DNA of 64,000 bases from Glandiceps talaboti. Taxonomy: Eukaryota > Hemichordata > Enteropneusta > Spengelidae. The stretch is from contig NC_135552.1 in assembly GCF_964340395.1 (NCBI RefSeq), forward strand, positions 19,073,681 through 19,137,680, written 5' to 3'. A program made the position numbers and the translations under genes. Each line of letters opens with the position of its first letter. Position 1 is the first letter of the stretch. The notes under the pieces were generated by a model, which was not told where the DNA came from, did not search any database, and saw only the letters and a program-made list of their open reading frames with translations. Below, piece after piece: positions 1 to 12,531 of this stretch.

Positions 1-299
1 TTTGATGTAAAAGTCTGGAAGTGTACTGTTTTGACTCCCTGAGACCCACACGAATTGTCCTCTGTACAATTGACTGTGAGGGCGCTGTTCTTCCTGTCTG
101 TGGGACCCTGGGGGTATTACCTTTGCTATGCCGAGTCTCTCATTATGGTGCTATCCATAGCATAGAAATTATTATGCTACATGCCCACTTCAGATTACGT
201 TAAAATTTAGGTGAAAAACAGTTGACTGACAGAGCTATAGAAAAAAGTTGGTTCTGAACAAAAGAATAATACTATGTAAACTATTATTTACAACATTAC

Positions 300-636
300 C
301 TTTTCCTGATGGTAGGAAATCTTGCACTTTTTGGAAAGTTTTCTTGATACTATCTGTATTAGTGACATCCATTTGTAAAGTAACAACTCTGCTGGATGTG
401 TCTTCATCTAATGCCTTGCAACCTTGTTGTGAGAGACAGGTAGCAAACACATGGAAACCAGTTTTATCTAACCGTTTAGTCAACATGTTACCAAAGCCAC
501 GATCACAACCAGTGATTAGAACATACTTGTCAGGTATACCCCGGATTGTTGGTTTTCTAACTAACCATTGCAGTAACTGGTAGACAGTGATAAATACTAT
601 CAAATAAACTATGTAGTATAAAATTGTGAGGAACAT
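300..636 (-). CDS. Short-chain dehydrogenase (retinol/17-beta-steroid type), copy A, exon 1 only
   Basis: First coding exon of a membrane-anchored SDR, nearly identical to exon 1 of the complete copy at 6864-7200. It starts at the ATG at 636 with a hydrophobic N-terminal anchor (about residues 5-25), then the Rossmann glycine motif TGCDRGFG that binds NAD(P)H, and ends at a donor (GTAATG on the minus strand) leaving one base of a split Gly codon. About six residues differ from copy B, mostly at the extreme N-terminus. The remaining exons must lie left of the window; 1-299 looks like intron. The TGCDxGFG form is typical of the RDH5/HSD17B6/DHRS9 branch, which oxidises retinol or hydroxysteroids at the ER membrane. 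The exact substrate cannot be read from sequence. I see no gene in 637-1060. Confidence 0.85.
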
Positions 637-1069
637 GGTAGTCTGGATGCTAACGTGATCTCTAACTGAACCTGTGAGTGGAGGTGTAAATCGTAACGAT
701 ACCGTATTCGAACTAGACTAGGAATATGATCGAGTAGTGTACATATGGAATTTGACATGAGGTCAATTAAGGTGTACTTTGAATAGTAGAAAGGGTCAAA
801 GGTCAACAGTGTGGGGACCATGAAAAATTCTTTGTTTTATGTTTCAATAAATCACCTTTTATTCTGGATCAACTTTGTTTTTAGTTCTGCTAAACTGTTT
901 TTTTCAACACTTAGATTTTAATCTTAATCCAAATTGGGCCACTGTCCTATGTATACAATATGATTTAGTAATGATAAACTACCCCTTGGTGTATACACAA
1001 GGTTTTGACAGTTGGCAACACATGTATGGGGTGACTGCATGGGTGAGTGTATGTAGAAGTTACAAGTCA

Positions 1070-1581
1070 AAACTAGTCAGATCTGGCATGAAGATATTGA
1101 AACATCTCCTAGGCTTCGTTCCTACCACACTTTCAAATCAATGCTTGAACCAGAGAGATAAGTGTTAAAATGTGTAAATTTAGAACAGCACTGTCAAGAT
1201 TTCGCTGCTCTTCGCATCCTTTGCAAATTGAGAGGGGACGACATGAAAACATTCCTGCTGGCCAAAGATTTTGCAAATACTGTATTACACATGATTTGTA
1301 CTGTATTGAGGACGAGTATCATTTCTTAGCAATTTGTCCGTTCTACAAGGACCTTCGTAAAGAAATGTTACCAAGGTGGTTTTGTTTAAACCCTTCCTAT
1401 GATAAGTTCATTTCACTTTTGAATTCAGATAATATAACTTATCTAAATAATTCAGCTTCATTTATTTATTTTGCAATGAAAAATAGAGAGGAATTTCCCT
1501 CTATGAACTGAAATGTTTGTAACATTATTTACTCTTTGGGCCTGTGGCCTTATTGTTCTCAAATAAACTGATTGAAGTATG
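1070..1581 (+). mobile_element. Non-LTR retrotransposon 3' fragment (reverse-transcriptase C-terminal tail)
   Basis: The plus strand encodes a typical LINE C-terminal tail. From 1084 one frame reads WHEDIETSPRLRSYHTFKSM, then stops; after a frame shift another frame gives ALSRFRCSSHPLQIERGRH, a CxxC pair and EDEYHFLAICPFY before a stop at 1509-1511. This is the zinc-knuckle-like tail found after the RT domain of many invertebrate LINEs. The in-frame stop and shift show it is a dead, 5'-truncated copy. It lies between SDR copy A and copy B. A terminal AATAAACTGATTG stretch follows at about 1562. No gene is seen in 1582-2129. Confidence 0.75.
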
Positions 1582-2129
1582 GTTACACAAGTTAATCTGT
1601 GTATAAGTTCTTGAGATTCTGTACTAATTGGAGTTGCAGATTATAACAAAAAATACTGACCACTCATCCAACTTTCATAATGTAGTAGGTCATAGTGACA
1701 GGTATTTTAACGTTGTGCCAAGTTTGAATGAAACTGGCAAGTGCTGGGCTACTTACAGACACAATCTCCAGCAGTGACACCTAGCTTCTTTGCAGTTCCA
1801 AATATTTGTTACAAATTATTTTCAGTTATAGATGCAATTGGACAAATAAGTACTAATAATCATATGTCAAAATTGTACAAGAAATAGCACATAAACATTC
1901 AACCACTAGAAGTACAAGAAAAATTTTGTTTTCAAAAAGTTTAGGATTTTTATTAACACATCTGTAAGTGTAATTTTTGTGATGATATGACAATGTTTCT
2001 ACTCAGTTGAGAGTTGATGAAGAAAGATGTAGAAACACTTTAAAATATCATCAACTTTGTTCTCAGCTGACACACACCAAATCTGGTTGCACTGTGCTTG
2101 ATATTGGGCAATTTAGATTCAATCATGGT

Positions 2130-2372
2130 TTAGAACATGATGTATCTTACAGTGGTTTCAAAGTCTGATAGGGCTGAACAACAAGATATATCCTACAGTG
2201 GTTTAGAAGCCTGATAGGGCTGAACAACACGACGTATCTTACAGTGGTCTAATAGCCTGATAGGGCTGACAACACAATGTATGTAACAATGGTTTAGAAG
2301 TCTGATAGGGCTGAACAACATGATGTATCTTACTGTTGTCTAGAACCCTGATATAGGGCTGAACTATACTTA
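2130..2372. repeat. 46-bp minisatellite, about five units
   Basis: The core GATAGGGCTGAACAAC recurs at 2167, 2213, 2259 and 2304, with a diverged fifth copy near 2350, so the period is 45-46 bp. It lies just beyond the stop codon of SDR copy B (2617), probably in its 3' UTR or 3' flank. No coding potential is evident. Confidence 0.8.
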
Positions 2373-2616
2373 TCTAACAATCTAAATTGACTTATAAACA
2401 CTGAAGCAAATTTTATGTAGTTTCTTCCATAACAGATTTTAAGACTAAAAACTTGAAGGCTACAATGACATTGTAATAAGGAATATTTGATATATAATCA
2501 GACTGAGATAATTATAGCTGTGCATTGCTTCACTGTCAAAAACTGATCGCTTTTAATAAAGTTTGTAACGTTTGCAACTATCCAAATATTAATTACGGTA
2601 ACTAGTAGATATCGAC

Positions 2617-5600
2617 TTATTTGCACGATTCTGGGATTGGAGGGTTGGTAAATGCTCTGTGAATGAAATCTGAGATTACAGCTGGTAGGAATGTTGTAGG
2701 AAGTATAAAGAAGTGGGCGTCTAGACCAATGACGTATCGTGTACGAGGCCACCATGATGTTAATGCATGCTCCAAAGAATCGACCACTTTATCAAGTCTT
2801 GGTGATGCTATTTTGTCAATATCCTCCATTGTTCTTGCAACCACTGTGAAAGAAATAATATAGACAGTGAACTCTTTAGGTGCCCATCATAGAGCCTAGA
2901 ACTAGTAAAAGGGTTGACCTATGCATAAGGGTGGCCCCATTGTTTTTCTGTTTCTCATTACCCAACCGACCTAAATTTTCTGCTCCAACATCAAAATTTT
3001 AAACAATTATTTTCACCCGCCCTTAATATTTTGTGGAACAGCACCCTCTCTGGCAAGAATAAGCAAGTATCTGGACTGTTGACATCATCTACAGTCATGG
3101 CAGCAACGTCGACACTTGTTCAAGACAAGTTATTCAAGTGGGGGGGGGGGGGGAGCTGAAAACATACCAATTGTGTAGAGAAGCTGGGAAAGGGCTTGTT
3201 ACCAGAAATCCAATAAAAAGGAAGATAGAGAGGAGGAAAAGGAGGGGCAGAGAAACATGAAAGAAGGTGATTTTTTATTTTTTTAACTTTCTTTTTAAAT
3301 CAACCGACCACCCATAGTTGCTATGAAAAAGTAATGAGAAACATATCAAAAACTATGGTCACCCTAAGGGAGCCCCTACATGACGTACCATACACACTAC
3401 ATGACGTACCATACACACTACATGACATACCATACACACTACATGACGTACCATACACACTACATGACATACCATACACACTACATGACGTACCATACAC
3501 ACTACATGACGTACCATACACACTACATGACGTACCATACACACTACATGACATACCATACACACTACATGACGTACCATACACACTACATGACATACCA
3601 TACACACTACATGACGTACCATACACACTACATGACGTACCATACACACTACATGACGTACCATACACACTACATGACGTACCATACACACTACATGACG
3701 TACCATACACACTACATGACGTACCATACACACTACATGACTTACCATACACACTACATGACGTACCATACACACTACATGACGTACCATACACACTACA
3801 TGACGTACCATACACACCACATGACGTACCATACACACCACATGACGTACCATACACACCACATGACGTACCATACACACTACATGACGTACCATACACA
3901 CCACATGACGTACCATACACACCACATGACGTACCATACACACCACATGACGTACCATACACACCACATGACGTACCATACACACTACATGACGTACCAT
4001 ACACACTACATGACGTACCATACACACTACATGACGTACCATACACACTACATGACGTACCATACACACTACATGACGTACCATACACACTACATGACGT
4101 ACCATACACACTACATGACGTACCATACACACTACATGACGTACCATACACACTACATGACGTACCATACACACTACATGACGTACCATACACACTACAT
4201 GACGTACCATACACACTACATGACGTACCATACACACTACATGACGTACCATACACACTACATGACGTACCATACACACTACATGACGTACCATACACAC
4301 TACATGACGTACCATACACACTACATGACGTACCATACACACTACATGACGTACCATACACACTACATGACGTACCATACACACTACATGACGTACCATA
4401 CACACTACATGACGTACCATACACACTACATGACGTACCATACACACTACATGACGTACCATACACACTACATGACGTACCATACACACTACATGACGTA
4501 CCATACACACTACATGACGTACCATACACAGTACATGACTTACCATACACACTACATGACGTACCATACACACTACATGACATACCATACACACCACATG
4601 ACATACCATACACACCACATGACGTACCATACACACCACATGACGTACCATACACACCACATGACGTACCATACACACTACATGACGTACCATACACACT
4701 ACATGACGTACCATACACACTACATGACGTACCATACACACTACATGACGTACCATACACACTACATGACGTACCATACACACTACATGACGTACCATAC
4801 ACACTACATGACGTACCATACACACTACATGACGTACCATACACACTACATGACGTACCATACACACTAGACATGGGTCAACGACTGGAAAGTATGTAAA
4901 TGTGAATTAATAAATTATTAAATTAATATTCCATTTTTGAAAAGTAAAGTACAACTTACATTCTGTCACATACTCCTTTCCATAATCATCTTTGATATTC
5001 TTGGGTTGTTTATCGTATATTGCCCCAAGACGTCCAGTCAGGTAGTCCTCATCCAAGATATTTGTTCTGAAAAATCCAGGTTCAATGATTTGAACACGGA
5101 TTCCAAATGGATGCAGCATTATCCTGGAAAACGGAGTAAAAAGAATGATAAGGAAAATCTAAAATTTTGAAAGTGGCGATATGGATGAGAGAATGGCATT
5201 TGTTTTTGAGTTTTAATCAAGAAACAACTTTACTATATATGTTTTTGTACTTGAAAAAGAAGTGTTAAATAACACATAGACCAAGTCCATGATTGTTACA
5301 AAATAAATTGCAACAAGTTTTTAAAATGAGAGTAAAAAGTTTGTTATGGTAAAATATAGGAAGTGATTTATAAACAAACTGAGTAAATACAAGTGATCAA
5401 TTGTCAAGATCACAAGTAAACACACACATAATCAAACTGTTCATGCATGGTGACATTTCAGTACATTAGAAAGTGACCTATATGTATGTGTGGACTGGAC
5501 ATGGCAGAGTGTTTACAGGTTTAATCCAATACAAAGTATATCTAGAATAACAACAAATTTCAAAGAATTAGAATCAGACACTTCTTACTGATGGGACTAT

Positions 5601-6064
5601 GAAATGAAGATGAAATTCAACACCTTCGTCCTACACCATTTTGATTATACTGTGAATATGTGGTGTAATACAAATCAAAAGTATTAGAAACACCTTCATA
5701 AAAGGGCTGGTTTAATGCTGTTTGAAGTTCCATGTGATACCAATACTGTGTGTATATGAACACTTATGTTGGGTCAGTCCTCACATTAGATGGAAACGCC
5801 AGCTGGCAACACTTGTTTACAAATCCATAACAGGTGATGTCCCTAGTTACCTCACTGAAATGTTCAGTTGTTCAAATCAGATTCATTCCCATAACATGAG
5901 ACAGTATAATGGTAGCATAAAGTCAAAACTGAATATGGCAAACAGATGTTTGATTACAATGGTGCTGTTCTGTGGAACAGACTGTCCCCGTTTATGAGAT
6001 CAGCTCCAAGTTGAACTACATTTACAAGATAACTTAAGAATTTACATGGTGTTTGCTAATGTTC

Positions 6065-6103
<39 letters not shown>

Positions 6104-7200
6104 AAAAGATGAAAATGGTGGCAGTATGCTAAGTCATCTTGTAATGTAGTTGTGTCCGTACCTCAAGCCATCAGAGTATGCCTCAACTCCAGCCTTAGAA
6201 ATGGAATAGCATCCTCCAGGAATAACAGCTCTGCCCATAATACTGGCTATGTTGACAATTCTGCCTTTAGACTTCTTGATGAGGGGTAGGAATACATTGG
6301 TTACATCAATCATACCTAGTAAATTCACATCAATAACTTGTTGAAAGTCTTCTTTAGTTAGCCATTCATAGGGACAAGTCAAGCCTGGTATTCCAGCATT
6401 ATTTACAAGACCCCATAAACCTGTACAATGAATTGGGGAAAAGAATGAAAAATGTTGAGTATACTGTGATTTTATTGACATACAGTCAGTCACACATCAC
6501 CTAGTCTCCGGATGACAAAATCTGATGTGCATCAAATTCATTTCTCTTGTACCAACTTATCTATGAAACAAGAATGCCAGTGTGAGTACTCAGAGGTATT
6601 TGCACCAGTCATGAAAGTATGAGCACAGAGAACTCTGCAAGCACTCCTGCAAGTACCGTGAGTACATGTACGGCATACTTGCACTCACCCGTCATGGAGT
6701 TCTGGCATAGTATCATATTCCATAAAGCTCATCTGTCTTTGTTCAAATGAGATTATATTTTGACATTAACATTACAACGCACAAAACTAAATTTGATATA
6801 AGAGAGATGAAGGAAATGAAAGCATTGTATAGTGACTTTTGTATAGTTTATTTTACTCCTCACCTTTGCCTGATGGTAGGGAATCTTGCACTTTTTGGAA
6901 AGTTTTCTTGATACTGTCTGTATTAGTGACATCCATTTGTAAAGTAACAACTCTGCTGGAAGTGTCTTCATCTAATGCCTTGCAACCTTGTTGTGAGAAA
7001 CAGGTAGCAAACACATGGAAACCAGTCTTATCTAACTGTTTAGTCAACATGTTACCAAAGCCACGGTCACAACCAGTGATTAGAACATACTTGTCAGGTA
7101 TACCCCGGATTGTTGGTTTTCTAACTAACCATTGCAGTAACTGGTAGACAGTGATAAACACTATTAAATAAACTATGTAGTATAACATTGTGAACAACAT
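2617..7200 (-). CDS. Membrane short-chain dehydrogenase/reductase, retinol or 17-beta-hydroxysteroid dehydrogenase type, copy B (complete)
   Basis: Four exons join in frame: 7200-6864, 6420-6162, 5123-4960 and 2843-2617, each bounded by GT-AG, giving 987 nt and 328 residues, the usual length of the RDH/HSD17B6 family. The protein has an N-terminal membrane anchor (residues ~5-25), TGCDRGFG (42-49, nucleotide binding), NNAG (119-122), catalytic Ser172 and the YSISK box (Tyr184, Lys188) at correct spacing, and the family signature ALTSWWPRTRY in the last exon. Expected role: NAD(P)-dependent oxidation of retinol or 3-alpha/17-beta hydroxysteroids at the ER. Intron 2 holds a LINE fragment and intron 3 a 21-bp minisatellite. 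RDH5-, DHRS9- and HSD17B6-like proteins cannot be separated here. Confidence 0.9.
3141..3155 (+). repeat. Poly-G tract
   Basis: An uninterrupted run of about 14 G in AT-rich intron DNA. Similar G or C runs occur near 29881, 41820, 44967, 51440 and 54682. Confidence 0.8.
3376..4868. repeat. 21-bp minisatellite, about 71 units, in SDR intron 3
   Basis: About 1.49 kb of a 21-bp unit, consensus ACATGACGTACCATACACACT. Because 21 is divisible by three and the unit has no stop in several frames, it creates open frames of about 500 codons on both strands; these are artefacts of the repeat, not genes. Three variant positions (GACG/GACA/GACT and CTACATG/CCACATG) are clustered, not random. Each unit contains TGACGTA, a CRE-like half site, and the palindrome GTAC. 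It lies between exons 3 and 4 of the complete SDR. Confidence 0.97.
5600..6107 (+). mobile_element. Non-LTR retrotransposon 3' fragment with (AAAT)n tail
   Basis: The plus strand resembles the LINE tail at 40002-42609: WVSPHIRWKRQLATLVYKSI and a second-frame remnant of the YNGAVLWNRL box near 5955-5990. Stops and shifts show decay. The 3' end is an (AAAT)n microsatellite at 6061-6107, typical of CR1/L2/Jockey-like tails. It sits in intron 2 of SDR copy B, opposite to the host gene. Confidence 0.8.
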
Positions 7201-8001
7201 TGTTATGTATACATTGAGTCTGTCCTAACTATGACACAGGTGCCCAGGTGCACTTTTGACATTTTGTGTCTATGGACTCAAGGCAGGTCAAAGGTCACTT
7301 CAGTTTGTTGCCCCAGTCATGATACCTTCAGTGCATTGCGACTAGCACCCTCATCAATTCATCGCAGGTGTTCTCTTTGTTTTTATAACTCCAACATACT
7401 GTAAACCTACATATTTTCACGACTACAAAATTTTGCGATTTTACAGTCTTCATGTAGTTCACAAAGATTAATTTTCACTAATAACCATACTGGTACATTG
7501 CATTATACAGAAATATATATTTTCGCTACTACTTATTTTCGTGTTTTTGTTTTGTAGCGAAATTAGCGAAAATAAATCTTACGCGAACATTTCCAGGTTT
7601 ACAGTATATTTGTTCACCACTAAGCAAGTAATATAAGATTTTTCTATATTTATGATATTTAGATGTCATGCAAAGCTTGTTTGTTCTACAACTTTATTTT
7701 GTTGATGGTTAAATTGAAAACAAAACAAAACTAGGTTTTTCTTGTGAGTCACCACAAAGTAAAGGATAGGATTTTGGTGTCACAAGAAATTGTTGAGCAT
7801 AAGAAAGCTGCGTATCAAACTGGCTTACACAACACACTGCAAAGCAACATGTCTTTGTGACTTTAAAAAAAACATGACTGTCTGACTTAAATGGCCTGCC
7901 AGGAAAATATGACAACAAGTTTGAAGTGAGTCTTTGTGGAGGGTGATGAAACCTTTGGATTTTGGAGTTAACATTGATGTCTATTTCTGTTTTCATTTCA
8001 G
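7201..8001. other. Gene-free spacer between SDR copy B and the first visible BARD1 exon
   Basis: I searched both strands for the missing N-terminal RING exon of BARD1 and found no CxxC...CxHxxC encoding stretch. The segment probably holds the promoter and 5' UTR of the minus-strand SDR and part of a BARD1 intron, ending in the acceptor tttcatttcag at 7991-8001. Around 7500-7600 there are a few copies of a TTTTCG/CGAAAAT-like motif, including an inverted pair. Confidence 0.4.
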
Positions 8002-8951
8002 TACATGTGTTGGTAATCACCTCGGCAATACTTGTCCATTATGCAGCGCTCCAGCATGGGTCAAAGACTTACAACCCAACAGACAACTAACCAATGTTGT
8101 ACACCTGTGTAAGAAGTTACGTAAAGTAGTGGAAGGCAAATATGTTCAGAAGTTGGAATCTCAAACTAACGGTGAGAATTTTAATACAGACTTCTTTTTT
8201 TTATTAAGTATTTATATTACAGTGTTTATATTTCTTCATAGCCTTCTCTCAAATCAGTGTATAGTAAAAGCAATTCAGTAAGTTTATAGTATTTACATAA
8301 TATATATTTCTTTATAGCCTTCTCTCAAATAAAATATACAGTACAAATATATAGGATTCATTTGGCTTTATCTTCACTCCTTGTTAACCAAATTTATCAT
8401 CAAGTATTATCCAATAGAAAAAATATCTATCATTATACTAGGCCGCTTCCTCTATTAAATCATGGAATTAAAATTTTAATCCATAAATGGGATAAAAACT
8501 GAAGAATAATATTTTAATACTAAGGTCATGGATTAAGTATCGAAGAGATTTTTTATTAGAAAAATCATCTCATTTAATTTGTTTATTTTGGGCAAGTGAC
8601 GTACTGTTATATTTATCAACATTTCATCCATATGATGGGTGTTTAAAAGTACTATGTATTTTTTGTATCTCTATCAAAGGAGAAATTGATTCACAGGTAG
8701 AAGAGTGTGTACCTACAGTGCAGTCAGAATCACCATTGGTCATCAGTAACCTACTAGACAAAGAGAATGAAACTGAAAGACCAGACAAGAGACAGGGAAG
8801 AGGAGCTTCAAAAGGTGTGACATACAAAGAAGATAGTAGTGATGATGATGATGATGACGACGACGATGATGATGGCGATGACGACGACGATGGTGGTGGT
8901 GGTGGTGGTGGTGGTGGTGGTGGTGGTGGTGGTGGTGATGATGACGGTGAC

Positions 8952-8984
<33 letters not shown>

Positions 8985-11900
8985 AATGATGAGGACTTTG
9001 ATCCATGCCCAGAGAAAAAGAAGACACTATCAAAGAGACAAAAAGTCAAAGAGAAATGTGTAATGGTTCTGAAATCAAATAAGAGAAATATTGAGACTAA
9101 ATTTTCACCTAAAAACAGTATTCTGAGATATACAGTGAATCTCAGAGGAAGGAAGATGAAAGGAAGCCAACAGATGACAGACAAGAGAGGTAGAAGAATT
9201 GGCATTCGTAGAAATAACGCTGATTCTACATCCAGTGATGAAAATAAACAGAACAATGGTGATAATCCTGTGGATGTCTTTGACTTTGTTGCATCACCAC
9301 ATCGTCCAAAACAAACCAAGCGACAGAAACAGTCAAAATCAAAACCAATGCTGAAGAAGAAAATAGCAACATACAACAAACAGTGGAATCTGAGAAAGAA
9401 GTCAACTCGGACAACATCTCACTTGGAGGAAGATTCAGCCCCTGCAAGAATTGGCCAGAGTGTGTCAGTTAGTGATGCAGATGCAGGTGTATCCAGGCAA
9501 CAAGATGATGGAGATAGTGTACATGAAAATGGAAGGGGAAGTCGAGTATCTAGAAGGAAAAAGTTGGAAGCATCGGAAAAAGGAAAAACAGAAAAACATT
9601 CGAGAGATATGGATAAAGAGGACAGTATGACTCGGAATAAAGATGGTGACATTGAAAGAAGGGTGACAAGAAAGAGACGAAGTGCTGACAAAGAAGAAAA
9701 AGAGGAACAAGTGAAAACAAGAAAAGTTAAAGTTACAGAAGATAGGGCTGTTAAAATGACCAGAAGCAAAAGTATACATGACACCAAAACACCAATAAAG
9801 AAATTAACATCATCAACAGGAAGAAAGTCTTTGTCTTCACCTAAAGTCCACTGTTCTCCCATTGTGAGTGGCCCTTCCACACCAAATGCCACCAGATCAC
9901 CATCAGGACAACAGAACTCACCATATGGTAGTCTTAACAAGAGAAATCATAAAGGCGAGACACTGTTACATAAAGCAACTGTCAAGGTAATAGTTATTAT
10001 TATCGAGATGTACAGCTCAATGTATCATGGTGTTCATTGTATGACAGATATTGTTATTAAAGATTTATGATTGTACAAAGTATGCATTACTAGTTTAATA
10101 TTTTGTGTGTTTCTGAAATATGACAGTCTTCAATTATGCATACAAGTAATGAAATGTGCTGTTCAGTATAGTTATATAATTGGATTTTGTTATACTTAAG
10201 TTAGTGCAGCAATAGAGAAGTTTCACTCAAAACAATAATGTTAATCTTTCTCACACTGTGCTCAAGGCACTTACAGTAATTACCCCTTGTTTGGACCCAT
10301 AATGGCACAACAGCCCTTTATATACTTCAATTCCCTGGGGAACATACAATTCAATGCAACATTAACGCATAGGATTAAAACATTCACATTGCGACCTCTA
10401 TCCTACCAGGTCCCCAAGTATACAGCTCGGTTGACTGGGGCTCAATCATGGTTCAAATCTTGCCCAAGGACTTAGCCGTTCAGAAGCAGAAGTACCACAT
10501 GTATTTGGGCAAAAGCACTTAGAGTACATTGCCACATTGCAATATTTTAAAATGAATGTTTTGTTGCTCTTACAGGGAAACATTGAAACCGTTAAAACGT
10601 TACTTGATGCTGGGGCTGACCCAAATACAAAGGATTATGCTGGATGGACTCCACTGGTAAATTTATGTTTTGGGGGCTACTCATAGTTTGGTTGACTGTT
10701 AGATGGATTGTTGGTTGTTGGGGTAGATAGATGGTTGGATGACTTGACTGTCTAGTTGTGGTAGATAGCTTGGGTAAAATTGGTTGAAAGGATATATAGC
10801 ATGGGGTTGTATGACTTGGCTGTCTGGTTGTGGAAGATAGTTTGGGTAAAATTGATTGCTGGGATGAAAAGTGGTTGCTGGGATAGATAGTAGGATGGTT
10901 GTATGACTTGGTTGGTTGGTTGGTTGGTTGATAGAAGGTTGATAGTCGGTTGATGGTTTCTTGAAAGGATAAGAAGAAATAGGTGCTTGGTTAACTTTAC
11001 AGTTGACTTGACTGTCTCTTTGATAATTTCTTTGGAAATTCAATGTTTATCAAATAGAATGATATAATGTTTATTTGTGTTTTTGTTATTTTCCCTTTCA
11101 AACAAATTGTAATTGTTGAATGGATGTGATAGCAGAAATGTTTATATTCTTTCTTTATTTTAGCAAGAGGCATGCAATTATGGATATGTTGAGATGGTAA
11201 CATTGCTGTTAAACAACGGTGCCTTTATCAATACACCAGGTTTTGAGAACAACTCTGCACTTCATGATGCCGTCTCTAATTACAAGATAGACATTGTTAA
11301 GTTATTGGTCCAGAGAGGTGCTTCTCTCAATGTTAGGTGAGTACCAATAGTCTGTTAGAAATCTTTGCCTTTACAACTAATCGAAATAATAACTTTGAAA
11401 TGAAGTTTGCTGGCAGTGACTGGATATGATAGATTGATAGTTTTATTTCTTTTTTGGAGAAAACAATAAAAAGTTCTCTGTAATTCTCATAGTATTCTTG
11501 ACTAGAGGGACGTCACTTTTGTGTAACTCTTTATGTTCATACAGGGTCATGGCAAGTTAATAAAGCTCAACATATATATGGATAAAATGCCACCGCTACA
11601 AATTTCTTTGAAATAGTTCTACATTTGGTAACAGTTAACAAATTGATTCATTTCCAGAAACAATCATGGTTTGACTCCACAAGACTTGGCATGCAATGAT
11701 GCTATGAAAGAAGCCTTGAACACTGAACCATTGGTACAACCAACACCACATGACAACTCCCCAAAGGTTAGTTTGTTTTACGTGAACACAGAACCACCAC
11801 ATAACAGCTCCCCAAAGGTTAGTTTTTTTTTAAAACACAGAAAGATTGGTACAACTATCACCACATAACAAATCCTCAAAGGGTTAGTCTTTTGTAATTT

Positions 11901-12493
11901 ATTTGATGCACAATGTAGCATATTTTGTCAGAAAATTGATGGTATCAACAAAATTCACTCAAAATTTGTCAAAACTTTGACTAGCTTTTGCACTGTACAA
12001 AGATCATCATCTGGTCTACAATTGATCTGTCGTTCACTTCAACTTTGCAATAGTGTGTGATTATAACTCTATTTTGTTCTTGTTAGTTTGATCCAGAGAT
12101 CAAACGACAGATCACAGACATCGTTGTGATTGGAACTGGTTTAAAGAGAGAGCAGAGAGTCAAACTAGAGCAATTTGCTAAATTACTAAATGGCCGAGTA
12201 GTTGAAGAGTTTGATGGGTCTGTTACTCATGTTGTAACTGTTTGTAATGATGATGGTCAGTGTCCAAGAACTATGAAGTTTTTACAAGGAGTACTCAATG
12301 GCAAATGGATCATCAGCTATGAATGTAAGTATAGACACCAAATTTCATGTCATGTCATATCATATATATCTCATCACATATCTTACTATATATTACACAT
12401 CTCACCATATTATATCATCACATATCTTACTACCCCCCCCCATATCATATCTTACTATATCATATATCATATCACATATATAGATATATCGTA

Positions 12494-12531
<38 letters not shown>

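Noticed and set aside
3321-4899. Four overlapping ~500-codon open frames on both strands
   Set aside because: All are produced by a stop-free 21-bp unit; they lie in an intron of the SDR gene.
8624-9940. Long minus-strand open frames opposite BARD1 (Ser/Pro- and His-rich)
   Set aside because: They are shadows of the BARD1 coding exon and its trinucleotide tract; no family motif.
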